16,189 nt of DNA, taken from the NCBI GenBank assembly GCA_041652335.1, contig JBAZHL010000012.1, positions 1 through 16,189 of the forward strand. Direction: 5' to 3'. Origin of the DNA: 2-01-FULL-49-10 sp041652335. Lineage in GTDB: Bacteria > Patescibacteriota > Kazan-3B-28 > UBA10110. Of the stretch, positions 1-7,452 are shown in pieces (positions within the stretch are counted from its first letter, which is position 1; every line of letters starts with the position of its first letter). The notes beneath the pieces were generated by a model. It saw only the letters and a list, made by a program, of their open reading frames with translations, was not told the DNA's origin and made no database searches. A program made the position numbers and the translations under genes.

Positions 1-823
1 TAAAAGGTCTCGTCCAGACTAATGGCTGGCTGGGATCCATCAACCCGCTAATGCTATGAATTTTTGTTACCTCCAACGCTTCGTTTACATTTAGTGGCGG
101 CAGAATGGTGATGAGGCCCTTTGCCAGCATCGTTTTACCACTGCCCGGTGGGCCGCTCATTAAGATGTTGTGCCTTCCTGCGGCCGCTATCTCCAGTGCC
201 CTTTTGGCATGTTCTTGCCCAGCAATATGCTTCATATCAAATGCGCTCTCGATCAGTAGAGCGGATTGTAAATTGATCGGGGTGGGCATGGCGGGGGAGA
301 TCATCTTTTCTCGCCGCAAGTGGGCGATCAGATTAGTTAAATTATCTACCGGGATGATTTCAATCCCAGAGATTAGGGCCGCCTCGGCAGCGTTGGCTGA
401 TGGAACGTATAAGGTTTTGATACCTTGATGCTGAGCCAGCGAAGCGAATAAGATCGCTCCGGTAATTGGACGTAACTCTCCGTTGAGCGCTAACTCTCCC
501 AGAAATAGGCTATTTTCTGGGAGATAGATCTGTTCGCCAGCCAAGAGCAGACCGATAGCGATCGGCAAGTCGTAGGCAGAGCCCTCTTTTCTGATATCAG
601 CGGGGGCTAAATTAACGGTGATCTTGCGGGTGGGGAACTGGACGTTACTATTTTTGATGGCAGAACGAACTCGTTCGCGGGATTGTTCCACCGCTTTGTC
701 GGGTAACCCAACAATTAAAAATCCCGGCAAGCCGTTACTGATATCTACCTCAACATCGATCAAAATTGGCTCCAAGCCGAGTGAAGCCGCACTTTTGATC
801 TTGGCTAATGTCGTAACCCCCAT
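1..823 (-). CDS. comM: ComM/YifB family Mg-chelatase-like AAA+ ATPase, N-terminal part (runs off left edge)
   Basis: The 274 residues visible form the N-terminal half of a YifB/ComM protein, a family of about 500 aa. In studied relatives ComM is a hexameric helicase promoting branch migration during natural transformation. The ChlI-like N-terminal domain covers about residues 1-170, including the typical stretch FPTRKITVNLAPADIRKEGS near residues 63-82. The Mg-chelatase ATPase domain follows, with Walker A GPPGSGKT at 224-231. The sequence leaves the window in the conserved region just before the expected RSPHHT-type motif. The start ATG (821-823) is chosen because MGVTTLAKIKSAASLGLEP matches the family N-terminus. 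No Shine-Dalgarno is seen, and a TATAAT lies 6 nt upstream, suggesting a leaderless mRNA. ComM is common in CPR genomes and fits DNA uptake as a nucleotide and gene source, but that role here is inferred. Confidence 0.93.
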   Translation of the reverse strand, partial: MGVTTLAKIKSAASLGLEPILIDVEVDISNGLPGFLIVGLPDKAVEQSRERVRSAIKNSNVQFPTRKITVNLAPADIRKEGSAYDLPIAIGLLLAGEQIYLPENSLFLGELALNGELRPITGAILFASLAQHQGIKTLYVPSANAAEAALISGIEIIPVDNLTNLIAHLRREKMISPAMPTPINLQSALLIESAFDMKHIAGQEHAKRALEIAAAGRHNILMSGPPGSGKTMLAKGLITILPPLNVNEALEVTKIHSISGLMDPSQPLVWTRPF

Positions 824-829
824 AGATCT

Positions 830-835
830 ATTATA
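830..835 (-). promoter_or_regulatory. Putative -10 box of comM, 6 nt before the ATG
   Basis: On the minus strand TATAAT is followed by AGATCT and then the comM ATG. Transcription would start at or within a base or two of the start codon. No convincing -35 hexamer is visible; the upstream sequence belongs to a GTCATTCT-type repeat. Confidence 0.4.
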
Positions 836-837
836 TT

Positions 838-880
838 GTCATTCTAAACCCTTCGCTACGCTCAGGACGACAGAGGGGGT
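838..880. repeat. GTCATTCT...CGCTCAGGA-GACA type interspersed repeat, copy A
   Basis: It starts with GTCATTCT and contains CCTTCGCTACGCTCAGGAC followed by GACAGAGGGGG. The same core recurs at 1195-1226 (CCTTCGCTGCGCTCAGGAT, then GACAAAGAGGGGG). Such 'HPERSEGS'-encoding repeats are widespread in bacterial intergenic regions and are often mistranslated as N-terminal peptides. It directly abuts the left end of the GIY-YIG unit. Confidence 0.75.
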
Positions 881-1216
881 GTCATTCTGAACGAAGTGAA
901 GAATCTATAAAATCTTCCGATAAATCCTGCCAGTCTGGATTGAGTGTATGAATAAGTTGTTCCTTTTTTGTCCGCAACCAGCCTTTGACTTGTTTTTCTC
1001 GAGTGATGGCTGATTCAATGTTGCCCGTGCTGTCGTAATACACTAAATCGTAAGTTTGATATTTCTTGGAGAAACCGGGCAATAACCCGTGTTTGTGCTC
1101 ATACACCCGTCGCTCCAGATTGTTAGTCACCCCCGTGTACAGCACCCCCGACCGACTAGCCATGATATATATGTAGTAAGTTTTATTCATAGATCCTTCG
1201 CTGCGCTCAGGATGAC
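881..1216 (-). mobile_element. 336-bp unit: GIY-YIG nuclease gene bounded by 26-bp imperfect terminal inverted repeats
   Basis: Positions 881-906 and 1191-1216 are inverted copies of each other, matching at 21 of 26 positions by hand count. Both outer ends read GTCAT when read inward. The coding sequence fills the space between them: its ATG (1188-1190) directly touches the right repeat and its TGA (882-884) lies inside the left repeat, so the last residues (about SSLRSE) are encoded by the repeat. No transposase is present. I infer a minimal mobile or repeat-propagating unit in which the GIY-YIG protein may act on the repeats, comparable in logic to RAYT/REP systems. No target-site duplication was established. 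Confidence 0.5.
882..1190 (-). CDS. GIY-YIG endonuclease-like protein (102 aa)
   Basis: This is a small single-domain GIY-YIG protein of the UPF0213/URI type. YYIYIM at residues 5-10 and LYTGVTNNLERRVYEHK at 17-33 correspond to the GIY...YIG core and the following catalytic Arg region. AITREKQVKGW nearer the C-terminus holds the usual metal-ligand Glu. Proteins of this family are predicted to cut DNA once per active site using a divalent metal; many are uncharacterised. The open frame extends upstream to 1256, but those 22 residues (including CHPERSEGS) translate an interspersed repeat and a tandem array, so the ATG at 1188-1190 is the likely start. No clear ribosome binding site or -10 is visible upstream. 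The C-terminal residues come from the flanking repeat. The domain call is secure; the substrate is unknown. Confidence 0.85.
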   Translation of the reverse strand: MNKTYYIYIMASRSGVLYTGVTNNLERRVYEHKHGLLPGFSKKYQTYDLVYYDSTGNIESAITREKQVKGWLRTKKEQLIHTLNPDWQDLSEDFIDSSLRSE

Positions 1217-1296
1217 AAAGAGGGGGAGGGACGACAAAGAGGGGGAGGGACGACAAAGAGGGGGAGGGACGACAAAGAGGGGTAGGGATGACAAAA
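1214..1296. repeat. 19-bp tandem array, about 4.3 copies
   Basis: Units starting at 1214, 1233, 1252 and 1271, plus a partial unit at 1290, read GACAAAGAGGGGGAGGGAC with few changes (the fourth has GGGGTAGGGAT). The array begins with the last bases (GAC, 1214-1216) of the right terminal repeat of the GIY-YIG unit, so it probably arose by slippage of that repeat's purine-rich tail. It lies between capA and the GIY-YIG gene. There are no spacers, so it is not a CRISPR. Confidence 0.9.
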
Positions 1297-1312
1297 AGAA
1301 GAGGCAGTTGCG

Positions 1313-2383
1313 CTACTTAGTAAATGGTTCGGATAGTTTGGCGATGTATTTTAGGATCTTCTCTTCGGTGGCGGTATCACTGGAGAGACGGGGTTGCCAG
1401 CCAGAGTTAATTGGGATGGGAGTATAGTCTACCCGACCCGAGGGACGGAGCTGAATATCAGCCATAAAGCTGTGTTGAGTCCAGTAGGTCATCGGTTGCC
1501 AGAAGGCAAAATTACCCAAGGAGTAGAGGATCACCCCACCGTTATATTCTTCGACACCCTGTGGCACGTGGGGATGGCTGCCGATCACCATATAGGCGCC
1601 GGCATCAATTAGCTTGTGGGCCAGTTCGATCTGCGACGCTTTGGGCGTTGAACTGTACTCTGTGCCCCAGTGCATCGACACGATGATCCAGTCGGCCGTC
1701 TCTTGGGCTGCTTCCACTGCCGGAATAAGTTTATCTGGATCGGCCCAGGCTACATATTCGGTGGCGCCAGATTTTTCGTAACCGTTAAGGATATCGGTAG
1801 CGGCAAAGAAAGCCACTTTTTGTTGCCGAATATCTAAAATAGTCGGCTGGTAAACCTTGGCAGGATCTTTGCTGGCGCCCACGTAAGGTACCCCAACTCG
1901 CTCCAAGTTATCGATAGTTTCGAACAACCGATCTTTGCCGTAATCCCACATATGATTGTTGGCGATCGAAACAATATCGAACCCGGCTGATTTTAAACCA
2001 TCGGCGCCGGCGGGTGGACCGGCAAACCGATACTCATTGGTGGGGGATTGGGTCTCCCCGTTTAGATCAGCCAACTGACTTTCCAAATTGCCGAAGGTAA
2101 TATCAGGTTTTTGCAACGCTTCACTCAAGTATTCAAAGGCATAGTTAGCATCGCCCGCCAAGATCTTTTGGCCGGTTTGACGACCTAAGTTAATATCGCC
2201 GACCGCCAACATCGAGATAACAGTTAGGGGGCGATTTTTCTCATCTACAGCAGCCGTTTTTACTGGACTGGGGGCTCTGAGCGACCAGGCGATCATAACG
2301 ATGGCGGCCACGATCAGTAGAGCTATGCCGGCATAGATAATGGTTTGTTTATTTAGCTTGGGTTGATCGGGCGACTTTTTCAT
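1313..2383 (-). CDS. CapA family (PGA_cap) metallophosphatase, membrane anchored
   Basis: This 356-aa protein has one N-terminal membrane segment (about residues 14-35) followed by an extracytoplasmic CapA-type calcineurin-like domain. Family motifs in order: AVGDINLGR (60-68), GNLESQL (98-104), ANNHMWDYG (141-149), SMHWGTEY (236-243), GSHPHVPQG (268-276) and YSLGNF (287-292). The Asp, Asn and His residues in these motifs are the expected metal ligands. CapA/PgsA proteins take part in poly-gamma-glutamate synthesis or export, but many homologues occur without capB/capC, as here, and their substrate is unknown. The ATG directly follows the argS stop with no spacer, so it is probably translated as the last gene of proS-argS-capA. 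A surface or envelope role is inferred only from the anchor and family. Confidence 0.88.
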   Translation of the reverse strand: MKKSPDQPKLNKQTIIYAGIALLIVAAIVMIAWSLRAPSPVKTAAVDEKNRPLTVISMLAVGDINLGRQTGQKILAGDANYAFEYLSEALQKPDITFGNLESQLADLNGETQSPTNEYRFAGPPAGADGLKSAGFDIVSIANNHMWDYGKDRLFETIDNLERVGVPYVGASKDPAKVYQPTILDIRQQKVAFFAATDILNGYEKSGATEYVAWADPDKLIPAVEAAQETADWIIVSMHWGTEYSSTPKASQIELAHKLIDAGAYMVIGSHPHVPQGVEEYNGGVILYSLGNFAFWQPMTYWTQHSFMADIQLRPSGRVDYTPIPINSGWQPRLSSDTATEEKILKYIAKLSEPFTK

Positions 2384-4168
2384 TTAGATATTGGTTAATG
2401 GTTTGATACCTAATAAGTGTAAAACGTTTTCTAAGATTTGTTTAACGCTGACGATTAGATGCAGGCGGAAATTCTTTAACTCATCGCTGGCTTTTAACAC
2501 CGGGTTTTTCTCGTAGAAACTGGCAAAACGGTTAGCTAATTCAAAAGCAAAATCGGTTAGTAGCGATGGGTCCAGTTCGTCTGCGGCCATTCGGATATGT
2601 CGGGGGTAGCTTTCTAATAATTTAATGACCGCTGTCGCCTCGGATGTTAGTTCGGTAATAGTGAGCCGATCGGTCTGGGGTCGCCAGTCGGGTACCTTGT
2701 TTAGAATATTGCAGCACCGAGCGTAAGCATACTGGAGATAGACACCGGTGTTGCCATCCGTTTTTAATGCTTCGTCAAAATCAAAGATGATATCTTTCTC
2801 GGGCCGATTTCGCAGCATATAGTAGCGAATACTGCCAGCGACGATAGCATTAGCTACTTCTGGGGCTGTTTTATGTTCTTTTACCTGTTTGGTTAGGGCT
2901 AACTCAAACAGATCGTCCACCATTACCCCGATCCCAGCCCGGCCGGACATCTGGGTGGAGCCGGCAGTTGAGCCGTGTCCTAATAGCTTCATAGCGCTGT
3001 CGGATAGTTTAACTACCCCATAAGACAGGTGTTGGTAGTGATTAGCCTCTGCCTCAAACCCCAATTTGGCCATTACGTGCTTGATCACCGCTTGGGGGTA
3101 GGTCTGACGGTTATCGATTACGTTAACATGCAGATTGATCGGTTGCAGTCTTTTTTCGTAACCGGGCATCTCGGGCAGCTTGCCGAATTTCCAGAGGGCA
3201 TAAGCCAGATCCTTAGCGGTGTAGGTGAGCAGCCCATTACTCTTAACCAATATCTTGTCCTCTCGATCGGTCTCGCCAAACTCCACGACCCAAGCTCCTG
3301 CATTTGGGCCAGTTTTTGGATTAACGATCAATCGCTTATCTTTTAATTCTTCAAACAACTGATCCCATAGTCGATTGTTAACGATATCATGCTCGTAAAC
3401 CAGTAGATCGTATTTGATATCAAATTTAGCAAAGGTGCTTAGTTGAGCGTTAACAATACCCTCGACGATCATCTTGGCGAGCTCGTTCTCTCCTTGTTCC
3501 ATCTCGGCCAATACCTGTTGGCGGCGCTCTACCAACTCCGGCTGGCTCTCGTATTTAGTGTTGATCTCGGCATAGATCCGCCAGAGCCATTTATCGATCG
3601 GAGTATTTTTAGGAGCCTTGCCCAATGTCTCCCAGGCCACCACGCTATCAGCCACCTGTAGACCCAGATCGTCGATATAGTTTTGTACTTCCACCCGGAA
3701 ACCGGCGGAGTTTAAGATTCGCGCCAACGTATCACCCAAACAAGCGTTGCGCAGATGTCCCACATGGGCGGCTTTGTTGGGGTTAACCGAGGTGTGTTCG
3801 ATCGAGGCAAAGCCCCGGTCATCTCGAACGATGCCGTATTCTGCCCCCTGTCCGATGATCTTATTAATTAAATGAGAACCTAAGGTGGCGTAGTCGATTC
3901 GGAAGTTGAGGTAGCCCGGTTCAGTTACTGTTAACTCTTGAATATGTTCCACCTCTGTAATATCGATCGCATCTTTGAGTTTTTTGGCGATCGTGATCGG
4001 TTTTTCGCTTAATAGTTTGGCTAAGGTTAAAGGTAGGGCGGTTGAAAGATCGCCGAACTCCAATGAGGGTGGCTCGACAATATCAAATGGTGGCAATTTA
4101 AGCTCCGGCCACGTTCTCGTGGCCGCTTGTTTAACTTGATCGGTTAATTGTTCTGCAAGCGTTAGCAT
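2384..4168 (-). CDS. argS: Arginyl-tRNA synthetase
   Basis: A class I synthetase of 594 aa that charges tRNA-Arg. The N-terminal additional domain (about 1-105) is followed by the catalytic core with NPNKAAHVGHLRNACLGD (129-146), whose HVGH is the HIGH signature. The KMSKS counterpart is QMSGRAG (406-412) and lacks the canonical lysine. Many ArgRS enzymes lack it and are reported to rely on a conserved lysine just upstream of HIGH, here probably K132. FDFDEALKTDGNTGVYLQYA (462-481) leads into the C-terminal DALR anticodon-binding helices, ending near 594. The ATG overlaps the proS stop by one base (TAATG), which suggests translational coupling. Length and motif order are those of an intact enzyme. 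Confidence 0.97.
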   Translation of the reverse strand: MLTLAEQLTDQVKQAATRTWPELKLPPFDIVEPPSLEFGDLSTALPLTLAKLLSEKPITIAKKLKDAIDITEVEHIQELTVTEPGYLNFRIDYATLGSHLINKIIGQGAEYGIVRDDRGFASIEHTSVNPNKAAHVGHLRNACLGDTLARILNSAGFRVEVQNYIDDLGLQVADSVVAWETLGKAPKNTPIDKWLWRIYAEINTKYESQPELVERRQQVLAEMEQGENELAKMIVEGIVNAQLSTFAKFDIKYDLLVYEHDIVNNRLWDQLFEELKDKRLIVNPKTGPNAGAWVVEFGETDREDKILVKSNGLLTYTAKDLAYALWKFGKLPEMPGYEKRLQPINLHVNVIDNRQTYPQAVIKHVMAKLGFEAEANHYQHLSYGVVKLSDSAMKLLGHGSTAGSTQMSGRAGIGVMVDDLFELALTKQVKEHKTAPEVANAIVAGSIRYYMLRNRPEKDIIFDFDEALKTDGNTGVYLQYAYARCCNILNKVPDWRPQTDRLTITELTSEATAVIKLLESYPRHIRMAADELDPSLLTDFAFELANRFASFYEKNPVLKASDELKNFRLHLIVSVKQILENVLHLLGIKPLTNI

Positions 4169-5865
4169 TATTTAACCCGACGCAAAAATTCGGTAACGGA
4201 TAATAATTCTACTTTTTTGTCACCACGTTTTTTGAGCTCTACCTTTCCCTTGGTTTTGGCGCTGATGATCGCGCGGTAGGGGACGCCCAAGAGATCGGCA
4301 TCAGCAAATTTCTCACCAGCCATCTTGTCACGATCGTCATACAAAGTGGCGATCTTGGCTTTTTGGAGGGCAACGTATAATTTATCCGCCGCTGCAGTTT
4401 TGTTGTCCAAGACAATTAGATGCACCCGAAACGGCGCCACTGCCTCCGGCCAGAGGATGCCACGATCGTCGTGGAATTTCTCTACGATCGTGGCCATGGT
4501 TCGACCGATACCGATACCATAACAACCCATATAGAACGGTTTTTCGGTGCCATCAAAATCGATGTATACCGCACCTTTCATCAGATTGGTGTAATGGTAA
4601 CCAAGTTGGAAGATGTTACCCACCTCGATCCCGCGTTTTTCTAATAGTTTGCCCGATCCGCGCCCAGCTAAGTAGCCCGCTTTGGCTAACGCGATATCTC
4701 CTTCGATATCCGCTTGGTAGTCTCGGTCGATATTAACATTCATTAAATCGATATGTTTTTTGTTGCTGCCGCCATAGGCATTGGCGATAGTTCTCAGAGA
4801 ATCATCGGCCACAATTAGTAACTTGGTTTTAGCATGCAGTTTGTCTTTGATCTTAACCGGGGAGATAAAGCCTGGTTCCGAGTGCAATTTTTCTCTGATC
4901 TCTTCATCGGTAGCGTGCCGCAGAGTAGTGGCACCGCTAATATGGCTTAGCTTAACTTCGTTAACATCCAAATCGCCCCTGATGATCGCTAAAACAAATC
5001 GACCAGATTCATCCACAAACAAAACGTCTTTGATCTGCTGCCAGAGTGGTAGCTTGTGCAGCGTTACCCCATCTTCCATAGTGGGGCCGCGTTTGGCAGA
5101 TACCTCTTTGATAGGCCTTGACTTCTCCGAACTATTTTTGTCAGCCTTTTTAAATATGGCTACATCTTCATGAGCGGCGTACCCGCCTTTTTCGGATACA
5201 AAATACTTACTCTCGCCACTGTTAGCTTCCACAATAAATTCGTGGCAGTATTCGCCACCGATATATCCGTTGTCGGATTCCACGATCTCTGGGAATAGAC
5301 CTAAACGATTAAAGATCGTGGTATAAACTTTTTTCATCCGATCATATTCGATCTTGAAATCTTTTTCATCGCGATGGAACGAATAGCCATCTTTCATAAT
5401 AAATTCTCGCACGCGCAACAATCCTCCTCGTGCTCTTATCTCGTCACGGAATTTAGGAGAAAACTGGTACAGGTTAAAAGGCAGATCGCGATAGCTTAAT
5501 TTAAATTGACGAACCAAGTCGACAAACATCTCCTCGGCGGTGCCGCCCAAAGCAAATTCTGCTCCCCGGCGATCTTTTACCGTCATTAGTTCAAATCCGG
5601 TAGTTTTAGTGCGATTAGTCTCTTTCCAGAGTTCCAGCGGGTGGAGGATGGGGGTAACCATCTCCTGACAACCAGCCGCGTCCAATTCCTCCTTAACGAT
5701 CGCTATGATCTGTTGCTGGATGCGATGGCCGATCGGCAAAAAATAGTAGCGACCAGCTACCGACTCCCGAATTAACCCAGCTTGTTTTAGTAGCTTGGCT
5801 GAGATAGTTTTGTCGTCTTCGGATACGCTTTTGCTGGTTTTAAGGAAACTTTGGCTGTACTTCAT
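4168..5865 (-). CDS. proS: Prolyl-tRNA synthetase, bacterial type with editing insertion
   Basis: A class II synthetase of 565 aa, close to the usual length of about 570 aa. GGTAEEMF (107-114), motif 2 around FRDEIRARGGLLRVREFIM (139-157) and motif 3 around YGIGIGRTMATIVE (449-462) form the active site. An insertion of about 225-400 corresponds to the INS domain that deacylates mischarged Ala-tRNA-Pro. RGIEVGNIFQLG (411-422) is a standard signature, and the anticodon-binding domain occupies about 475-565. The start MKYSQSFLKTSKS aligns with the normal ProRS N-terminus, so the ATG at 5865 is well supported even though the TATAAT box is only 6 nt away. It is the first gene of proS-argS-capA. 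A tRNA-Pro gene lies about 1.7 kb away. Confidence 0.97.
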   Translation of the reverse strand: MKYSQSFLKTSKSVSEDDKTISAKLLKQAGLIRESVAGRYYFLPIGHRIQQQIIAIVKEELDAAGCQEMVTPILHPLELWKETNRTKTTGFELMTVKDRRGAEFALGGTAEEMFVDLVRQFKLSYRDLPFNLYQFSPKFRDEIRARGGLLRVREFIMKDGYSFHRDEKDFKIEYDRMKKVYTTIFNRLGLFPEIVESDNGYIGGEYCHEFIVEANSGESKYFVSEKGGYAAHEDVAIFKKADKNSSEKSRPIKEVSAKRGPTMEDGVTLHKLPLWQQIKDVLFVDESGRFVLAIIRGDLDVNEVKLSHISGATTLRHATDEEIREKLHSEPGFISPVKIKDKLHAKTKLLIVADDSLRTIANAYGGSNKKHIDLMNVNIDRDYQADIEGDIALAKAGYLAGRGSGKLLEKRGIEVGNIFQLGYHYTNLMKGAVYIDFDGTEKPFYMGCYGIGIGRTMATIVEKFHDDRGILWPEAVAPFRVHLIVLDNKTAAADKLYVALQKAKIATLYDDRDKMAGEKFADADLLGVPYRAIISAKTKGKVELKKRGDKKVELLSVTEFLRRVK

Positions 5866-5871
5866 AATCTG

Positions 5872-5877
5872 ATTATA
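5872..5877 (-). promoter_or_regulatory. Extended -10 promoter of the proS operon (probably leaderless)
   Basis: The minus strand reads TGG-TATAAT-CAGATT-ATG. The TG dinucleotide one base before TATAAT makes this an extended -10. Six bases separate TATAAT from the proS ATG, so transcription would begin at about the A of ATG. A weak -35 candidate, ATGACG (5894-5899), lies at 16 nt spacing and overlaps the end of the neighbouring inverted repeat. Confidence 0.55.
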
Positions 5878-5894
5878 CCAGCTAAACTCCTATC

Positions 5895-5976
5895 GTCATC
5901 CTCGCGAAAGCGGGGATCCAGAAAGGAAAAGAAATATTTTTGTTTATGTCTGGATTCCCGCCTGCGCGGGAATGAC
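5895..5976. repeat. Imperfect inverted repeat with dRS3-like arm
   Basis: Arms of 28 bp (5895-5922 and 5949-5976) match at 23 of 28 positions when one is reverse-complemented, separated by a 26-nt A-rich loop. The right arm contains ATTCCCGCCTGCGCGGGAAT (5954-5973), which has exactly the ATTCCC-N8-GGGAAT form of the neisserial dRS3 repeat. The outer ends are GTCAT and ATGAC, as in the other repeats of this window. The element occupies most of the spacer between the PurD-like gene and proS; no T-run follows either arm, so it is not a classical terminator. Confidence 0.85.
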
Positions 5977-5997
5977 ATACGTTGGGGTAGCGGGTAA

Positions 5998-7332
5998 CTA
6001 TTGTTCGTGGAGGTAGCCCCAGCTGTGTAGCCGATCGCTATCTTCCTCTTGCCACCGATCGCCGATATCGTCGCGGTAGTACATATTAGGAAGAACGATT
6101 GATTGGATCCGGTTGTACATCTGTTGTTGGGCTTGTTTCATAGATGGACCGCTTCCGACCACGATCAGCGCAGTTCCGGATGAGCCAGTGACCACCCATT
6201 CGCCGTTAACCAACTTGACGTCCTCGATGTGCACGCCATCCGGATCTTTACCGTTTTTCCCTTTAAAGACGATGGTGGTTCCCTTAGAATCTTGCTCGAA
6301 GGTCTTTTTGTCGCGATAGGGGAACGGTGGCACCACGACGCGAGCGCCCACCTGGAATCCTCGCTTAGTTTTGAGAGGGATATCCTCACCCACAGCTATC
6401 CCATATAAGAAGTCGCCGATCGGGGTGATCATCCCTTCTTGCTGAATACTAATAGTAGGGTAGCCAAATCGGGAAGTGAACTCTAACGGGTAGATACCGT
6501 AGCCATTAACAATACAGTTAAGATCGATATACCCAACGTAGTGTTCCGCGGCGAGTGTCTCCTCCATCTTCTTTAACGTGTTGTTAAACAACTTGTTTGG
6601 TTCGCTCCAAAACATCGAGGTGCCCATCTCTCCAGTGGAAGGGCCGATGTTGCCAGGGAATAATTTTTTATGTTCGAAGTTAATGTTAACCGGATAGATA
6701 AATTTGTGTCCGTTGAAGAATGCTCCCACTGCCACTTCGATCCCACTTACTCGACGTTGGAGCTGAAAAACTTTGATCACCTCGGACCAGACTCTCTTAT
6801 ATGCTTCGAGCATGCGGATGATATCACTACCATCTTTCTCCACGCCTACAAATAGTAAGCCTTTGTAGTTTTGGGCTTCGCCACTGGGTTTAATTACGTA
6901 TTCGTCCGGATTTTGTTTGATGTACTCGATAGCCTCATCAAAATTAGTGAACTCCGCGTAGGGGATAATATTAACCCCGTGCCGCTTCAGCTCCTCCTGG
7001 CCAAAGCTACGGTCATCTTCCAATTTGTCAGTGTAGGGTGTACCGCCAACCACCGCCTTGCCAGCTTCACGCAGTTTAGCGGCTTCGGTGCCCTGACCCA
7101 ACACATCATCAAACACAATTACATCCGCCCAATCTACTTCAGCTTTCCAATCGGTGGTTTTAGGAACAAAGCCGTCAGCAATGTCGGCTTCTTCTTTATT
7201 ATCGATGTAGTATTTAACTTCGTGACCTTCTTTGGCCGTCTGCCAAGCGATATCAGTGATCAATGCATCATACGAAACGAACAAAAACTTCTTCTTATTG
7301 CCGCCTTCCGGAGGCTGGTTTTCTTCTGCCAT
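5998..7332 (-). CDS. PurD-like ATP-grasp ligase (phosphoribosylamine-glycine ligase family)
   Basis: A soluble 444-aa protein. Residues 13-105 form an N-terminal nucleotide-fold region (KFLFVSYDALITDIAW). An ATP-grasp domain follows with YVIKPSGEAQ (145-154), GIEVAVGAFF (197-206) and GPSTGEMGT (230-238), the last matching the PurD GPNTGGMG signature. EFTSRFGYP (284-292) stands where PurD usually has an N-R-GDPE motif, so metal or substrate ligands differ. The C-terminal part (about 325-440) resembles the PurD C-terminal domain and ends near YYRDDIGDRW. PurD makes glycinamide ribonucleotide from phosphoribosylamine, glycine and ATP. No other purine gene is nearby, and many CPR bacteria lack full purine synthesis, so it may be a paralogue with another amine or carboxylate substrate. 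The start has AGGA eight bases upstream (spacer AATAC) and its own promoter. Confidence 0.8.
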   Translation of the reverse strand: MAEENQPPEGGNKKKFLFVSYDALITDIAWQTAKEGHEVKYYIDNKEEADIADGFVPKTTDWKAEVDWADVIVFDDVLGQGTEAAKLREAGKAVVGGTPYTDKLEDDRSFGQEELKRHGVNIIPYAEFTNFDEAIEYIKQNPDEYVIKPSGEAQNYKGLLFVGVEKDGSDIIRMLEAYKRVWSEVIKVFQLQRRVSGIEVAVGAFFNGHKFIYPVNINFEHKKLFPGNIGPSTGEMGTSMFWSEPNKLFNNTLKKMEETLAAEHYVGYIDLNCIVNGYGIYPLEFTSRFGYPTISIQQEGMITPIGDFLYGIAVGEDIPLKTKRGFQVGARVVVPPFPYRDKKTFEQDSKGTTIVFKGKNGKDPDGVHIEDVKLVNGEWVVTGSSGTALIVVGSGPSMKQAQQQMYNRIQSIVLPNMYYRDDIGDRWQEEDSDRLHSWGYLHEQ

Positions 7333-7370
7333 GTATTTCCTAAAAATTTTAAATAATTATTAACAAAAAA

Positions 7371-7399
7371 AGTATAGGAGTATAGGAGAGAAGCGTAAA
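7371..7399 (-). promoter_or_regulatory. Promoter of the PurD-like gene
   Basis: On the minus strand TTTACG (7394-7399) is separated by 17 nt from TATACT (7371-7376). The resulting leader of about 30 nt carries a Shine-Dalgarno AGGA (7338-7341), unlike the seemingly leaderless genes elsewhere in this window. A short duplication (TATAGGAGTATAGGAG) covers the spacer. Confidence 0.45.
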
Positions 7400-7411
7400 C
7401 CTTTTTATGCT

Positions 7412-7432
7412 AAAAAACCGCTCTGGGGAGAG
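7412..7432 (-). terminator. Weak rho-independent terminator after the tRNA locus
   Basis: The minus strand reads CTCT-CCCC-AGAG, then CGG and TTTTTT. The 4-bp stem is short but the T-run is clear, and it lies 20 nt beyond the CCA of the outer tRNA-like element. A small palindrome, GACAATTTGTC on the plus strand (7432-7442), sits between them. Confidence 0.45.
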
Positions 7433-7452
7433 ACAATTTGTCTAAAGTGTAA

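Noticed and set aside
882..884. TGA recoding as in Gracilibacteria
   Set aside because: TGA acts as a stop at the end of the GIY-YIG gene, and no in-frame TGA was seen in the other genes.
1191..1256. N-terminal extension of the GIY-YIG protein containing CHPERSEGS
   Set aside because: It is a translation of the interspersed repeat and tandem array. The ATG at 1188-1190 gives the normal family N-terminus.
1214..1296. CRISPR array
   Set aside because: The 19-bp units are contiguous and without unique spacers, and no cas gene is present.
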